Source: Pseudolabrys sp. (GTDB taxonomy: Bacteria > Pseudomonadota > Alphaproteobacteria > Rhizobiales > Xanthobacteraceae). Taken from it: a stretch of 64,000 bases of DNA. This document shows, piece by piece, positions 53,960-62,462 of this stretch. A program made the position numbers and the translations under genes. Where the stretch lies: contig JAUXXH010000058.1 in the NCBI GenBank assembly GCA_030684935.1, forward strand, positions 62,001-126,000, given 5' to 3'. Position 1 is the stretch's first letter. The number at the start of each line of letters is the position of its first letter. The notes beneath the pieces are model-generated. The model did no database searches, had not been told where the DNA came from, and was given only the letters and a program-made list of their open reading frames with translations.

Positions 53960-54982
53960 CTAGCGCCGGACCCGCGCCAGCATGCGCTCGACATGCTCGA
54001 CCGGCGTGTCCGGCAGAATGCCGTGGCCGAGATTGAAGATGAAGGGCCCGCCCGCAAACGCCTCCAACACCTCATCGACGGCGCGATCGAGCGTCTCGCC
54101 GCCGGTGCGCAGGGCTTCGGGATCGAGATTGCCCTGCACCGGCACGCGGGTTTGGATTTCGTCACGAGCGAATTGCCGGTCGATGGCGGTTTCCAGGCTG
54201 ACCGCGTCGACGCCGGTGGCGTCGACATAGTGCGGAATGCTGCGGCCGGCGCCGCGCGGAAAGCCGATGATGCGCGTCCCCGGCCGCGCCGCGCGCACCA
54301 TCTCAACGAGCCGCGCTGTCGGCTTGACGCACCAGCGCTCGAAACCCTCCGGCGGCAGCGAGCCCGCCCAGGTGTCGAAGATCTGCAGGCACTCGGCGCC
54401 GGCGTCGAGCTGCTTCACCAGATAAGCCGCCGAGGCCTCGACCAGCGTGTCGATCAAGCCGGCGAAGGCTTCAGGGTCGGCCGCCGCCAGTCGCTTGGCC
54501 GGCGCCTGGTCCGGCGTGCCCTGCCCGGCCACCATGTAGGTCGCCACCGTCCACGGCGCGCCGCAGAATCCGATCAGCGTCACGCCCGCCGGCAATTCGG
54601 CTTTGACGCGCCGGACGGTCTCGTAGATCGGCTGCAGAATCGTGTCGTCGCACTGGCGCGGCAGCGCCTTGAGCGCGGCGCCCGTGGTCATCGGATCGAG
54701 GCGCGGCCCTTCGCCTTCGACAAAGCTGACGGTCTGCCCCAGCGCATGCGGGATCACCAGAATGTCGGAAAACAGGATGGCGGCGTCGAAGCCATAGCGC
54801 CGGATCGGCTGCAGCGTCACCTCCGCCGCCATGTCCGGGTTGAAACACAGGTTGAGAAAGCTGCCGGCCTTGTCGCGCACGGCGCGATACTCGGGCAGAT
54901 AGCGTCCGGCCTGACGCATCATCCACACCGGCGGCGTCGCCTGACGCACGCCGGACAGAACATCGATGAGCGGCTTATTCAC
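53960..54982 (-). CDS. hemE: Uroporphyrinogen decarboxylase HemE
   Basis: The 340-residue HemE converts uroporphyrinogen III to coproporphyrinogen III, on the shared path to heme and bacteriochlorophyll. Signatures: [17 protein letters not shown] near residue 17, the catalytic Asp region [16 protein letters not shown] near 68, and [17 protein letters not shown] near 136. The start is GTG 54982. It converges with the SDR gene (two bases between stops) and diverges from the next gene with only 17 bases between starts. Confidence 0.95.
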   Translation of the reverse strand: MNKPLIDVLSGVRQATPPVWMMRQAGRYLPEYRAVRDKAGSFLNLCFNPDMAAEVTLQPIRRYGFDAAILFSDILVIPHALGQTVSFVEGEGPRLDPMTTGAALKALPRQCDDTILQPIYETVRRVKAELPAGVTLIGFCGAPWTVATYMVAGQGTPDQAPAKRLAAADPEAFAGLIDTLVEASAAYLVKQLDAGAECLQIFDTWAGSLPPEGFERWCVKPTARLVEMVRAARPGTRIIGFPRGAGRSIPHYVDATGVDAVSLETAIDRQFARDEIQTRVPVQGNLDPEALRTGGETLDRAVDEVLEAFAGGPFIFNLGHGILPDTPVEHVERMLARVRR

Positions 54983-54999
54983 GAGGCAAGGTCTGCACT

Positions 55000-56529
55000 A
55001 TGGTCACCGGCATGCGACACATCATTATAGGTCTCATTGCGATCCTTGCAATTTCCGCGGCGCTTTGGAAGCTCAATAGCGCCCGCGACGGCATCGAGAT
55101 TGTTCGCAGCGAGGTCGGCGCGACGCCGGTCACGGTCTTCAGGCCAGTGTCGGGTGCGCCGGCGCCGGTGGCCGTCATCGCCCATGGCTTTGCCGGCTCG
55201 CAGCAACTGATGCAACCGTTTGCGCTGACGCTGGCGCGCAACGGCTATGTCGCCCTCACCTTCGATTTTCTCGGCCACGGCGCACACCAGCAGGCGCTGC
55301 CGGGCGGACTGGCGGATCAGAACGCCAGCATGAAGGCGCTGATCGCACAGCTCGGCGAGATCGCCGCCTTCGCGCGGAAACTGCCGGGAGGCAATGGCCG
55401 GATGGCGGTGCTCGGGCATTCGATGGCCTCCGATATCGTCGTGCGTCATGCGCAGGCACACCCGGACACTGACGCGACCATAGCCGTCTCGGTGTTCTCG
55501 CCGGTCGCCACCGTCACCAGCCCGCGCAATCTGCTGGTCATCGATGGCGCGCTGGAGCCGTCGTTTCTGAAGGACGAAGGCCGCCGTCTGGTCGGCATGG
55601 CGACCAGCGGGCCGGTCGAAGAGAACGTCACCTATGGCAACGTCGCCGACGGCACCGCGCGACGGCTGGTGTTCGCGCGCGGCGTCGAGCACATCGGCGT
55701 TTTGTACAGCAGCGACAGCATGGCGGCGGCGCGCGACTGGCTGAACGAGGTCTACGGCCGGAGCGGCAGCGGCTTTATCGATGCGCGCGGACCGTGGCTG
55801 GGGTTGCTGTATCTCGGGTTGATCGCGCTGGCCTGGGCGCTGGCGCGCTTGCTGCCGCCGGCCGCCGCGGCGCCGCGCGGGCTCGGCCTGCCGTGGCGGC
55901 TGCTCCTTCCCGCCGCCATCGCGCCGGCGCTGCTGACACCCCTGATCCTGTGGAAGATGCCGACCGGTTTCCTGCCGCTGCTGCTGGGCGATTATCTGGT
56001 GCTGCACTTCGCGCTGTACGGCCTGCTGACGGCCGGCGCCTTGTATCTCGCGCACCGCGCGGGCGGCACTGCCGTCCTGCCGCCGGTGTCGTGGCGCCCT
56101 CTCGTCATCGCTTCCGCCGCCTGTATCGCTTTCAGCATTGTAGCCATCGGCATTCCGACCGACCGCTACGTCAGCGGCCTGGCGCTGACGCCGGTGCGGC
56201 TACCGCTGGTGGCGGCGATGCTGGTCGGAACATTGCTGTATTTCATCGCCGACGAATGGACGACGCGGGGCCCGAACGCACCGCGCGGCGCCTACGCCTT
56301 CACCAAATTCTGCTTCCTCGCGTCGCTCGCCATCGCCATAAGCCTCAATCTGCAGAAGCTGTTTTTCCTGATCATCATCGTGCCGGCCATTCTGCTGTTG
56401 TTCGTGGTCTATGGCCTGTTCAGCGGGTGGGCCTACCGGCGCACCTTCGACCCGCTGCCGGGCGCATTGTGCGCTGCGATCACGTTCGCCTGGGCCATCG
56501 CGGTGACGTTTCCGATGGTGGGGCGATAG
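55000..56529 (+). CDS. Alpha/beta hydrolase fused to a C-terminal multi-pass membrane domain
   Basis: The 509-residue protein has an N-terminal membrane anchor (HIIIGLIAILAISAALW). An alpha/beta-hydrolase domain (residues about 40-255) follows with VIAHGFAGSQQLMQPFA, LTFDFLGHGAHQ and the nucleophile elbow VLGHSMASDIVV (Ser near 147). The C-terminal half has about eight hydrophobic segments (residues 265-505). Substrate is unknown; a membrane lipid or peptide ester is possible. The start is ATG 55000 or ATG 55012. It is not a known PGC component and probably marks the cluster edge. Confidence 0.65.
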   Translation: MVTGMRHIIIGLIAILAISAALWKLNSARDGIEIVRSEVGATPVTVFRPVSGAPAPVAVIAHGFAGSQQLMQPFALTLARNGYVALTFDFLGHGAHQQALPGGLADQNASMKALIAQLGEIAAFARKLPGGNGRMAVLGHSMASDIVVRHAQAHPDTDATIAVSVFSPVATVTSPRNLLVIDGALEPSFLKDEGRRLVGMATSGPVEENVTYGNVADGTARRLVFARGVEHIGVLYSSDSMAAARDWLNEVYGRSGSGFIDARGPWLGLLYLGLIALAWALARLLPPAAAAPRGLGLPWRLLLPAAIAPALLTPLILWKMPTGFLPLLLGDYLVLHFALYGLLTAGALYLAHRAGGTAVLPPVSWRPLVIASAACIAFSIVAIGIPTDRYVSGLALTPVRLPLVAAMLVGTLLYFIADEWTTRGPNAPRGAYAFTKFCFLASLAIAISLNLQKLFFLIIIVPAILLLFVVYGLFSGWAYRRTFDPLPGALCAAITFAWAIAVTFPMVGR

Positions 56530-56603
56530 TGGGAACCGGTACGCCGCTGATCCAACGCGCGGGTCCGTTCGTACTATCCTCAGGTCAAACCGGAGCCGGG
56601 CCC

Positions 56604-57026
56604 ATGCTGTACGCCATCGCCTACGTTACGATCCTGGTGCCGTTCATCATCGTCGATGCGATCTGGCTGACCGTGATGGGCAGCCGGCTGTACCGGCCGA
56701 CGCTCGGCGACATCCTGCTGCCCGACCTGAACACGCCGCCGGCGGTGGTGTTCTATCTGATCTATCCGATCGGAATTCTGGTGTTCGCGACGCTGCCGGC
56801 GCTAAAGGCCGGCTCGGTGTCGCCGGCGCTGATGTATGGCGCGCTGTTCGGCGCCATGGCCTACGCCACCTACGACTTGACCAACTTCGCCACGCTGCGC
56901 AACTGGACGCTGCTGATCTCGGTGCTGGATATCGCCTGGGGCGCCATCGTCACCGCCATTGCCGCGGTCGCCGCCTATTATCTGACGCGGCTGATCGGCG
57001 GCTGGATGGGCATCGCCGGCGTCTGA
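56604..57026 (+). CDS. DUF2177 family membrane protein
   Basis: The 140-residue protein has four hydrophobic segments. Family features are an N-terminal DAIWLTVMGSRLYRP and a middle region ALFGAMAYATYDLTNFATLRNW, which are typical of DUF2177 proteins. GGAG lies eight bases before the ATG. It follows the hydrolase by 74 bases and converges with the methyltransferase gene. In other bacteria DUF2177 genes are often near cyclopropane-synthase-like genes; function is unknown. Confidence 0.8.
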   Translation: MLYAIAYVTILVPFIIVDAIWLTVMGSRLYRPTLGDILLPDLNTPPAVVFYLIYPIGILVFATLPALKAGSVSPALMYGALFGAMAYATYDLTNFATLRNWTLLISVLDIAWGAIVTAIAAVAAYYLTRLIGGWMGIAGV

Positions 57027-57039
57027 TCGACGGCGCGCG

Positions 57040-58068
57040 TTACCGGGTTGGCGCCAGCCGGTAGTGGCTGACGCCCCACTCTGAACCGTTGGCGTGGCCG
57101 AACAGACCTGACGTCGCCAGAAAGAACAGCCGCCAGCGGCGGCGCCACAGCGCGGCGTCGCGGCCATAAGTCTGCGCCAGCACCTGGTCGACGGCATCGA
57201 TGTTGCGGTCGAAATTCTCCAGCCAGTGGTCGGCGGTGCGCGCGTAATGCGCGCCGCTCCAGCGCCAGTCCTGGTCCAGCGTGAACAGATCCGGGAACTC
57301 GCGGATCAGATCGTGGCTCGGCATGATGCCGCCGGTGAAGAAATGCTGCGCGATCCAGTCTTCCTTGTCGTCGAGTTCGAAGCGATACGGCGCGCTGCGA
57401 TGGCTGAAGACGTGGAAGAACAGCAGACCGTCCGGCTTCAGCCAGGAGCGGATGCGCTCCAGCAGACCGCGCCAGTTGGCCATGTGCTCGAACATCTCCA
57501 CCGACACCACGCGGTCGAAGCGCCGCTCCGGCGTGAAGGCGTTCATGTCGGCAGTGACGACCTCGAGGTTGGTCAAGCCGCGCGCTTGCGCCTGCTGCAT
57601 GATGAAGGCGCGCTGCGATTGCGAATTCGACACCGCGGTGATGCGCGCCGCCGGATAGTGGCTGGCCATCCACAGCGACAACGAGCCCCAGCCGCAGCCG
57701 AGCTCGAGAATGTCCTGGCCGTCCGCCAGTTGCGCATTCGCCGCGGTCCGCTTCAGCGCGGCTTCCTCGGCGTCGGCCAGCGTCGATGTGGCGCTGTCGT
57801 AGTAGCAGCACGAATATTTGCGCTGCGGCCCGAGCACCAGATCGAAGAAGGCGGCCGGCACTTCGTAATGCTGCGCGTTGGCGGCATCGACGCTCTCGGC
57901 GATCGGGTACTCCGGCATCCCGGCGGCGAAGGTGCGGTTGATATCGGCGGGCGCGGAGGCCAGCTTGCGCCGTGTGCGGCCGACCAGAAACGACACCGCC
58001 GCGCGCGATACGGCATCCGGCCACGGCAGGCGCTCGAAAGCCGGAATGACGCGCTGGATCGCGCTCAT
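57040..58068 (-). CDS. Cyclopropane-fatty-acyl-phospholipid synthase-like methyltransferase (first of two)
   Basis: The 342-residue SAM-dependent enzyme has HYEVPAAFFDLVLGPQRKYSC near residue 67, the SAM motif ILELGCGWGSLSLWMASHYP near 118 and VSVEMFEHMANWRGLL near 187. The family transfers a methyl(ene) group to double bonds of phospholipid acyl chains. It is the last gene of rpoE-chrR-DUF1295-this gene and overlaps DUF1295 as ATGA, so it should be sigma-E controlled. It differs from the longer homologue at 62455. Confidence 0.85.
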   Translation of the reverse strand: MSAIQRVIPAFERLPWPDAVSRAAVSFLVGRTRRKLASAPADINRTFAAGMPEYPIAESVDAANAQHYEVPAAFFDLVLGPQRKYSCCYYDSATSTLADAEEAALKRTAANAQLADGQDILELGCGWGSLSLWMASHYPAARITAVSNSQSQRAFIMQQAQARGLTNLEVVTADMNAFTPERRFDRVVSVEMFEHMANWRGLLERIRSWLKPDGLLFFHVFSHRSAPYRFELDDKEDWIAQHFFTGGIMPSHDLIREFPDLFTLDQDWRWSGAHYARTADHWLENFDRNIDAVDQVLAQTYGRDAALWRRRWRLFFLATSGLFGHANGSEWGVSHYRLAPTR

Positions 58069-58880
58069 GACGCGGCCCGCGGCGGGCCGGGGAAGAACGC
58101 ATTGGTGCGGCGCTGGTAGGCGCGGAATTTATCGCCGCGGGTGCGGATCATGTGCTCTTCGAGCGGCGGAATGCCGGAGACATAGACCAGCAGCCAGTAC
58201 ATGCAGGCAGGTCCCGCCAGCGCCACAAAGCCCCACGGATAGGCGCCGGTGAGATCGATCGCCAGCAGCGGATAAGCCAGCCAGCCGAAGGTCTCGAAGA
58301 AGTAATTCGGATGCCGCGACCAGCGCCACAGGCCGGCATCGTTGATGCCGCCTTTGTTGGCCGGATTGGCCTTGAACGCCTGCAACTGCCAATCGGCAAC
58401 GCCTTCACCCAGCACCGCGATCGCCATCACCGCGATGGCGAGGAAATCCTGCACCGTCAGCCCGGGCGCCGGATGATGCGCCGCGACGAACATCGACAGC
58501 GCCAACGGGATGCTGACCACCGCCTGCTTCTGCAACAGGATGAACATCTGCCGCCGCGCGTCGCTGCCCCAGCCCTTGATCAGGTCGGCGTAGCGCGGAT
58601 CGTCGGTAATCGTCGCGCTGCGGCTGGCGATATGGATGCCGAGCCGGGCCGCCCAGATCGCTGCAAAGACCGCGACCACGATCTGCCGCGGCTGCACGCC
58701 GTCGGCGCCAACCGGGGCCAGGGCGGCGGCCGCGCCGACCGCGCCGAGGCCGAAGGTCCACACGGTATCGACCCAGCCGGAATTGCCGGTGCGCTGCTGG
58801 ATCAGCCACGCGACGCTCATGATCGCCGACAGCGCGAGCGAGATGGCGATCAATCCAGCGAAGAACTCGACAAAGGTCAT
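58065..58880 (-). CDS. DUF1295 (steroid 5-alpha-reductase-like) membrane protein
   Basis: The 271-residue integral membrane protein has six to seven hydrophobic segments. Conserved regions are NSGWVDTVWTFGLG near residue 33, GLWRWSRHPNYFFETFGWLAYP near 182 and a C-terminal RGDKFRAYQRRTNAFFPGPP. Members resemble isoprenylcysteine methyltransferases and 5-alpha-reductases in topology. It overlaps the methyltransferase gene as ATGA and follows chrR by 25 bases; a role in modifying unsaturated lipids is inferred. Confidence 0.85.
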   Translation of the reverse strand: MTFVEFFAGLIAISLALSAIMSVAWLIQQRTGNSGWVDTVWTFGLGAVGAAAALAPVGADGVQPRQIVVAVFAAIWAARLGIHIASRSATITDDPRYADLIKGWGSDARRQMFILLQKQAVVSIPLALSMFVAAHHPAPGLTVQDFLAIAVMAIAVLGEGVADWQLQAFKANPANKGGINDAGLWRWSRHPNYFFETFGWLAYPLLAIDLTGAYPWGFVALAGPACMYWLLVYVSGIPPLEEHMIRTRGDKFRAYQRRTNAFFPGPPRAAS

Positions 58881-58905
58881 GATGCAATCCGGTTGCGCGC
58901 GATCA

Positions 58906-59541
58906 TCACAGGCGGATGAACGGCTGGATCATGCGGCCGATCATGCTGGTGAACTTGATCTGCCCCTGCATGGCGACCAGGCACACGCATTCCTCGCCCG
59001 CGTCGATCACAGGGCTGTGGGCGTCGTCGTGGTCGGCATCGTCGCAATCGCCGGCGCCGTAGCGGCCGCCTTCGTGAATGAAGGCGCCGGCCAGCACGCA
59101 GGTCAGTTCGGTCCCGGTGTGCAGATGCGACGGCAGCTTCAGGCCGGGTACGGCTTTCAGCATGAACACCCGCGAATCTTTGGCGGCCGGCACGTCGACC
59201 GCGCGATAATGCAGACCGGGCGACACCCAACGCCAGGGCCCAAGGCGATAGCCGAGCAATTCGTCGCGGTCGGGCGACCAGATCTTCGCCGGCGGCTCCG
59301 CATCGACATGCCGCGGCTCGCCCGCGAGCCGGTCCAGCATGCGCGCCGCCGCGCCCTCCGACAAAGCGACCGGTTCGATCTGGTCGAGCATCGCGCCGCC
59401 CATGTCCTCGAGCGCCGCGACAAAACCGCGGCAATGACCGCACACCGCCAGATGCGTCGCGACCACCAGGCTGCGGCCTTCGTCCAGCGTGCCGGCGGCA
59501 AAGTCGGCCAGCGTCGTGTCCTTGGGATGATGTCGGCTCAT
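58906..59541 (-). CDS. chrR: ChrR, zinc-binding anti-sigma factor with cupin domain
   Basis: The 211-residue protein has the N-terminal zinc anti-sigma (ZAS) domain, with an N-terminal histidine (residues 4-5) and THLAVCGHCRGF giving the H-x3-C-x2-C ligands. The C-terminal cupin (residues about 100-200) has LPSHLHTGTELTCVLAGAF. In Rhodobacter sphaeroides ChrR holds sigma-E inactive until singlet oxygen triggers release. It overlaps rpoE as ATGA, as expected for this pair. Confidence 0.95.
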   Translation of the reverse strand: MSRHHPKDTTLADFAAGTLDEGRSLVVATHLAVCGHCRGFVAALEDMGGAMLDQIEPVALSEGAAARMLDRLAGEPRHVDAEPPAKIWSPDRDELLGYRLGPWRWVSPGLHYRAVDVPAAKDSRVFMLKAVPGLKLPSHLHTGTELTCVLAGAFIHEGGRYGAGDCDDADHDDAHSPVIDAGEECVCLVAMQGQIKFTSMIGRMIQPFIRL

Positions 59542-60110
59542 GTCAGATCACCCAGCAGTTCGCGGAGCCGGTTCATCGCCAGACGAATCCGGGATTTGAC
59601 CGTTCCCAGCGGGAGTTCGAGTTCGCTCGCGATATCAGCGTGCGGCTTGCCCTCGAAGAACGACAACCGCACCACGCGCATCTGGTCGTCGGACAGCACA
59701 CGCAATGCGGCCTGGACGCGGCTTTCGCGCTCGACGGCCAGCAATAAAGCGTCCGGCGGCGCCGGTGGTTCCAGATCGTCGTCCGCCTCCAGATCGAGCA
59801 GGCGGGCGCGCTGCTCGCGGCGCGCCACGTCGATGCGCAGGTTGCGCGCGATGGTAAAGATCCAGGCCGCGGCGCCGGCGCGCGACCGGTCGAACTGGGC
59901 GGCCTTGCGCCACACCGTCAGCATCGCCTCCTGCGCCAGTTCCTCGGCGGCGGCCGGCGGGGTATTGGCGCGGATCAGGAAGCCCTTGATGCGCGGGGCG
60001 AAGTAATCGAACAGCGCGGCAAACGCGTCGCGATCCTGGCCGGCCGCCACAGCCTCGATCAGGGCGGCGAGCTCGGCGGACGATTTCCCGCCTTTAACGA
60101 CAGTCGGCAT
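59538..60110 (-). CDS. rpoE: ECF sigma factor RpoE (sigma-E, ECF11 type), singlet-oxygen response
   Basis: This ECF sigma factor of about 190 residues has region 2 (AFAALFDYFAPRIKGFLIR; AAAWIFTIARNLRIDVARRE) and region 4 (VVRLSFFEGKPHADIASELELPLGTVKSRIRLAMNRLREL). The frame is open to 60251, but a predicted sigma-E promoter lies at 60240-60211. A start within it is unlikely, so ATG 60110 is used; TTG or GTG codons between are possible. The neighbouring chrR and TGATCC promoter support the ECF11 class. Confidence 0.92.
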   Translation of the reverse strand: MPTVVKGGKSSAELAALIEAVAAGQDRDAFAALFDYFAPRIKGFLIRANTPPAAAEELAQEAMLTVWRKAAQFDRSRAGAAAWIFTIARNLRIDVARREQRARLLDLEADDDLEPPAPPDALLLAVERESRVQAALRVLSDDQMRVVRLSFFEGKPHADIASELELPLGTVKSRIRLAMNRLRELLGDLT

Positions 60111-60210
60111 CGATATGGGCTTGTCGGTCAATGTACCTGCTTCCACGAGCCGCCATAGCGCTATAGCGGTCCCGCTGAGATCGTCCCTGTGAGCGACTGC
60201 CTGCATGTGA

Positions 60211-60273
60211 ACTATACGGCAGCAAGGGCCCTTTGGATCACAGTGATCCACCCGGTCATCTGACCCGTATTAC
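60211..60273. promoter_or_regulatory. Divergent pair of sigma-E-type promoters
   Basis: TGATCC occurs in both directions around the centre GGATCACAGTGATCC (60235-60249). Leftward, TGATCC (60240-60235), 18 bases, TATAGT (60216-60211) points to rpoE-chrR. Rightward, TGATCC (60244-60249), 18 bases, TATTAC (60268-60273) points to the flavin oxidoreductase operon. TGATCC is the -35 element of Rhodobacter sigma-E promoters. The mirror spacing makes common sigma-E control of both operons likely. Confidence 0.8.
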
Positions 60274-60306
60274 AGGAACATTCAGCGGTAAACCGGGCGG
60301 GTAACG

Positions 60307-61659
60307 ATGCAGGACAGACCTTCCAGCCGTCTTAAGGTCGCGGTTGTCGGCACCGGAATATCGGGCATGGCGGCGGCCTGGCTCCTGTCCTCCGGTCATG
60401 AAGTCACGGTTTATGAGCGCGCCGACCGGATCGGTGGCCACAGCAACACCGTCGATGCCCGCACGCCGCACGGCATCGTGCCGGTCGACACCGGATTCAT
60501 CGTCTACAACGAGCAGACCTACCCGAACCTGACGGCGCTGTTTGACTACCTCCAGGTTCCGACCGAGGCGTCGGAAATGTCGCTGGCGGTGTCGCTGGAC
60601 CAGGGCGCACTGGAATATTCCGGCGACAACCTCGCCACACTGTTCGCGCAGCGGCGCAACATCCTGAGCCCCCGATTCTGGTCGATGCTGCGCGACCTGC
60701 GCCGGTTCTACCGCAATGCACCCGCCGACATGGTGCGGCTGGGCCACCAGGCCACGCTCGGCGATTACCTGAAACTCGGCGGCTACAGCGCCGCCTTCCG
60801 CGACGACCACCTGCTGCCGATGGCGGCGGCGATCTGGTCGGCCCCGGCGCAGGCGATGCTGGACTATCCGGCCGCCGCCTTCATCCGGTTCCAGGACAAT
60901 CACGGCCTCCTGAAGATCAAGGACCGGCCCATCTGGCGCACCGTGCGCGGCGGCAGCCGCTCCTATGTCGAGCGGCTGACCGAGCTCTATGCCGACCGGA
61001 TCCGGCTGAATACCACCATTTCAGCCATTCACCGCACCGCCGACGGCGTCGACATCCAGACCGACGACGGCGACATGCAGCGCTATGACCACGTCGTGAT
61101 GGCGACCCACGCCGACCAGGCCCTGGCGCTGCTGGCCCAGCCCTCCCCGCAGGAGCGCGCCCTGTTGACGCCGTTCCGCTACAGCCGCAATCTTGCGGTT
61201 CTGCATTGCGACGAGGGGTTGATGCCGCAGCGGCGAGCGGTCTGGTCGAGCTGGAATTATGTCGGTGGCCGCAATGGCGGCGCCGACGGCGTGACGGTCA
61301 CCTATTGGATGAACCGGCTGCAACGGATTCAATCCGAGACGCAGTTGTTCGTCACGCTCAATCCGTCGCGGCCGCCGCATGCCGGCATGATCTTTCATTC
61401 CGAAATCTACGAACATCCGCTGCTCGACGCCGCGGCGCTCGACGCGCAGCGCCGGCTGTGGTCGCTGCAGGGACAGAACCGCACCTGGTTCTGCGGCGCC
61501 TATTTCGGCGCCGGCTTTCACGAGGATGGTCTGCAGTCCGGCCTTGCCGTCGCCGAAGCGCTGGGCGGCGTGCGGCGGCCGTGGGAGGTCGCCAACGAAT
61601 CGGGCCGCATTCACATCGGTACCGAGCACGCGGCGCCGGAATCGGAGCCGGTGGCATGA
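60307..61659 (+). CDS. FAD-dependent amine-oxidase-like oxidoreductase, candidate fatty-acid desaturase (UfaD-like)
   Basis: The 450-residue flavoprotein has VAVVGTGISGMAAAWLLSSG near residue 11, ERADRIGGHSNTVD near 37 and TGFIVYNEQTYPNLTALF near 62; a late FCGAYFGAGFHEDGLQSG motif binds FAD. This family (RSP_1091 type) lies in the sigma-E regulon of Rhodobacter sphaeroides, where it takes part in making methylated, di-unsaturated furan-fatty-acid precursors. It starts 34 bases after the rightward sigma-E -10 box and overlaps DUF1365 by ATGA. Confidence 0.82.
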   Translation: MQDRPSSRLKVAVVGTGISGMAAAWLLSSGHEVTVYERADRIGGHSNTVDARTPHGIVPVDTGFIVYNEQTYPNLTALFDYLQVPTEASEMSLAVSLDQGALEYSGDNLATLFAQRRNILSPRFWSMLRDLRRFYRNAPADMVRLGHQATLGDYLKLGGYSAAFRDDHLLPMAAAIWSAPAQAMLDYPAAAFIRFQDNHGLLKIKDRPIWRTVRGGSRSYVERLTELYADRIRLNTTISAIHRTADGVDIQTDDGDMQRYDHVVMATHADQALALLAQPSPQERALLTPFRYSRNLAVLHCDEGLMPQRRAVWSSWNYVGGRNGGADGVTVTYWMNRLQRIQSETQLFVTLNPSRPPHAGMIFHSEIYEHPLLDAAALDAQRRLWSLQGQNRTWFCGAYFGAGFHEDGLQSGLAVAEALGGVRRPWEVANESGRIHIGTEHAAPESEPVA

Positions 61660-62462
61660 CCGACTCCTGCCTCTACGCCGGGACGGTGATGCACCGCCGG
61701 TTCAAGCCGCGCGAGCACCGGCTGCGTTACCGCGTGTTCTGGGCGCTGCTCGACCTCGACGAAATCCCTGCGCTCGGAAAATCACTACGCTTCTTCTCTC
61801 ATGAGCGCTTCAACCTGTTCGGCTTCTACAATGCGGACCATGGCGACGGCTCGGCAACGCCGTTGCGCACGCAAGTCGAGCGCCATCTCGACGCCGCCGG
61901 CCTGACGCTGGACGGCGGCCGAATCCGTCTCTTGTGCATGCCGCGCATCCTCGGCTTCGTCTTCAATCCGATCAGCGTCTACTATTGCTATCACCGCGAC
62001 GGCGCGCTCACCGCGTTGCTCTACCAGGTGCACAACACCTTCGGCCAGCGGCACACTTACCTGATCCCGGTCGAGGACAGCCCGGACACGGCGCTCGAAC
62101 AGCGCTGCCTGAAGGCGTTCTACGTCTCGCCGTTCATGGACATGGAGATCGCCTACGGCTTCCGCGTTCAACTGCCGGCCGAGCGCATTGCGCTGGTGAT
62201 CGAGGGTTCCGACGCCACCGGCCCGGTGATCACGGCCTCGCTCGCCGGCACCCGCGACGCGCTGACCGACGCCGTGCTGCTGCGGAAATTCTTCGCCTTC
62301 CCGCTGATGACGCTCAAGGTTGTCGCCGGCATTCACTGGGAAGCGCTGAAGCTCTGGATCAAGGGCATGCGGCTGCGGCCGCGCCCGCCGGCGCCGGCAG
62401 CCCTCACCGTTGTGCCGCACCAGAACCTGCCGTCGTCTGTCTATGGAAGCCGCCATGTCTGA
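61656..62462 (+). CDS. DUF1365 domain protein
   Basis: The 268-residue protein has LYAGTVMHRRFKPREHRLRYR near the N-terminus, PRILGFVFNPISVYYCYH near residue 100 and KAFYVSPFMDMEIAYGFR near 150, all typical of DUF1365. It is regularly found between a flavin oxidoreductase and a cyclopropane-synthase-like enzyme. The ATGA start and the eight-base overlap with the next gene show tight coupling. A role in lipid modification is likely but the reaction is unknown. Confidence 0.88.
   Translation: MTDSCLYAGTVMHRRFKPREHRLRYRVFWALLDLDEIPALGKSLRFFSHERFNLFGFYNADHGDGSATPLRTQVERHLDAAGLTLDGGRIRLLCMPRILGFVFNPISVYYCYHRDGALTALLYQVHNTFGQRHTYLIPVEDSPDTALEQRCLKAFYVSPFMDMEIAYGFRVQLPAERIALVIEGSDATGPVITASLAGTRDALTDAVLLRKFFAFPLMTLKVVAGIHWEALKLWIKGMRLRPRPPAPAALTVVPHQNLPSSVYGSRHV

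Noticed and set aside
55794-56603. Upstream extension of the DUF2177 protein
   Set aside because: The region overlaps the hydrolase gene in another frame; the DUF2177 sequence begins exactly at ATG 56604 with a ribosome binding site.
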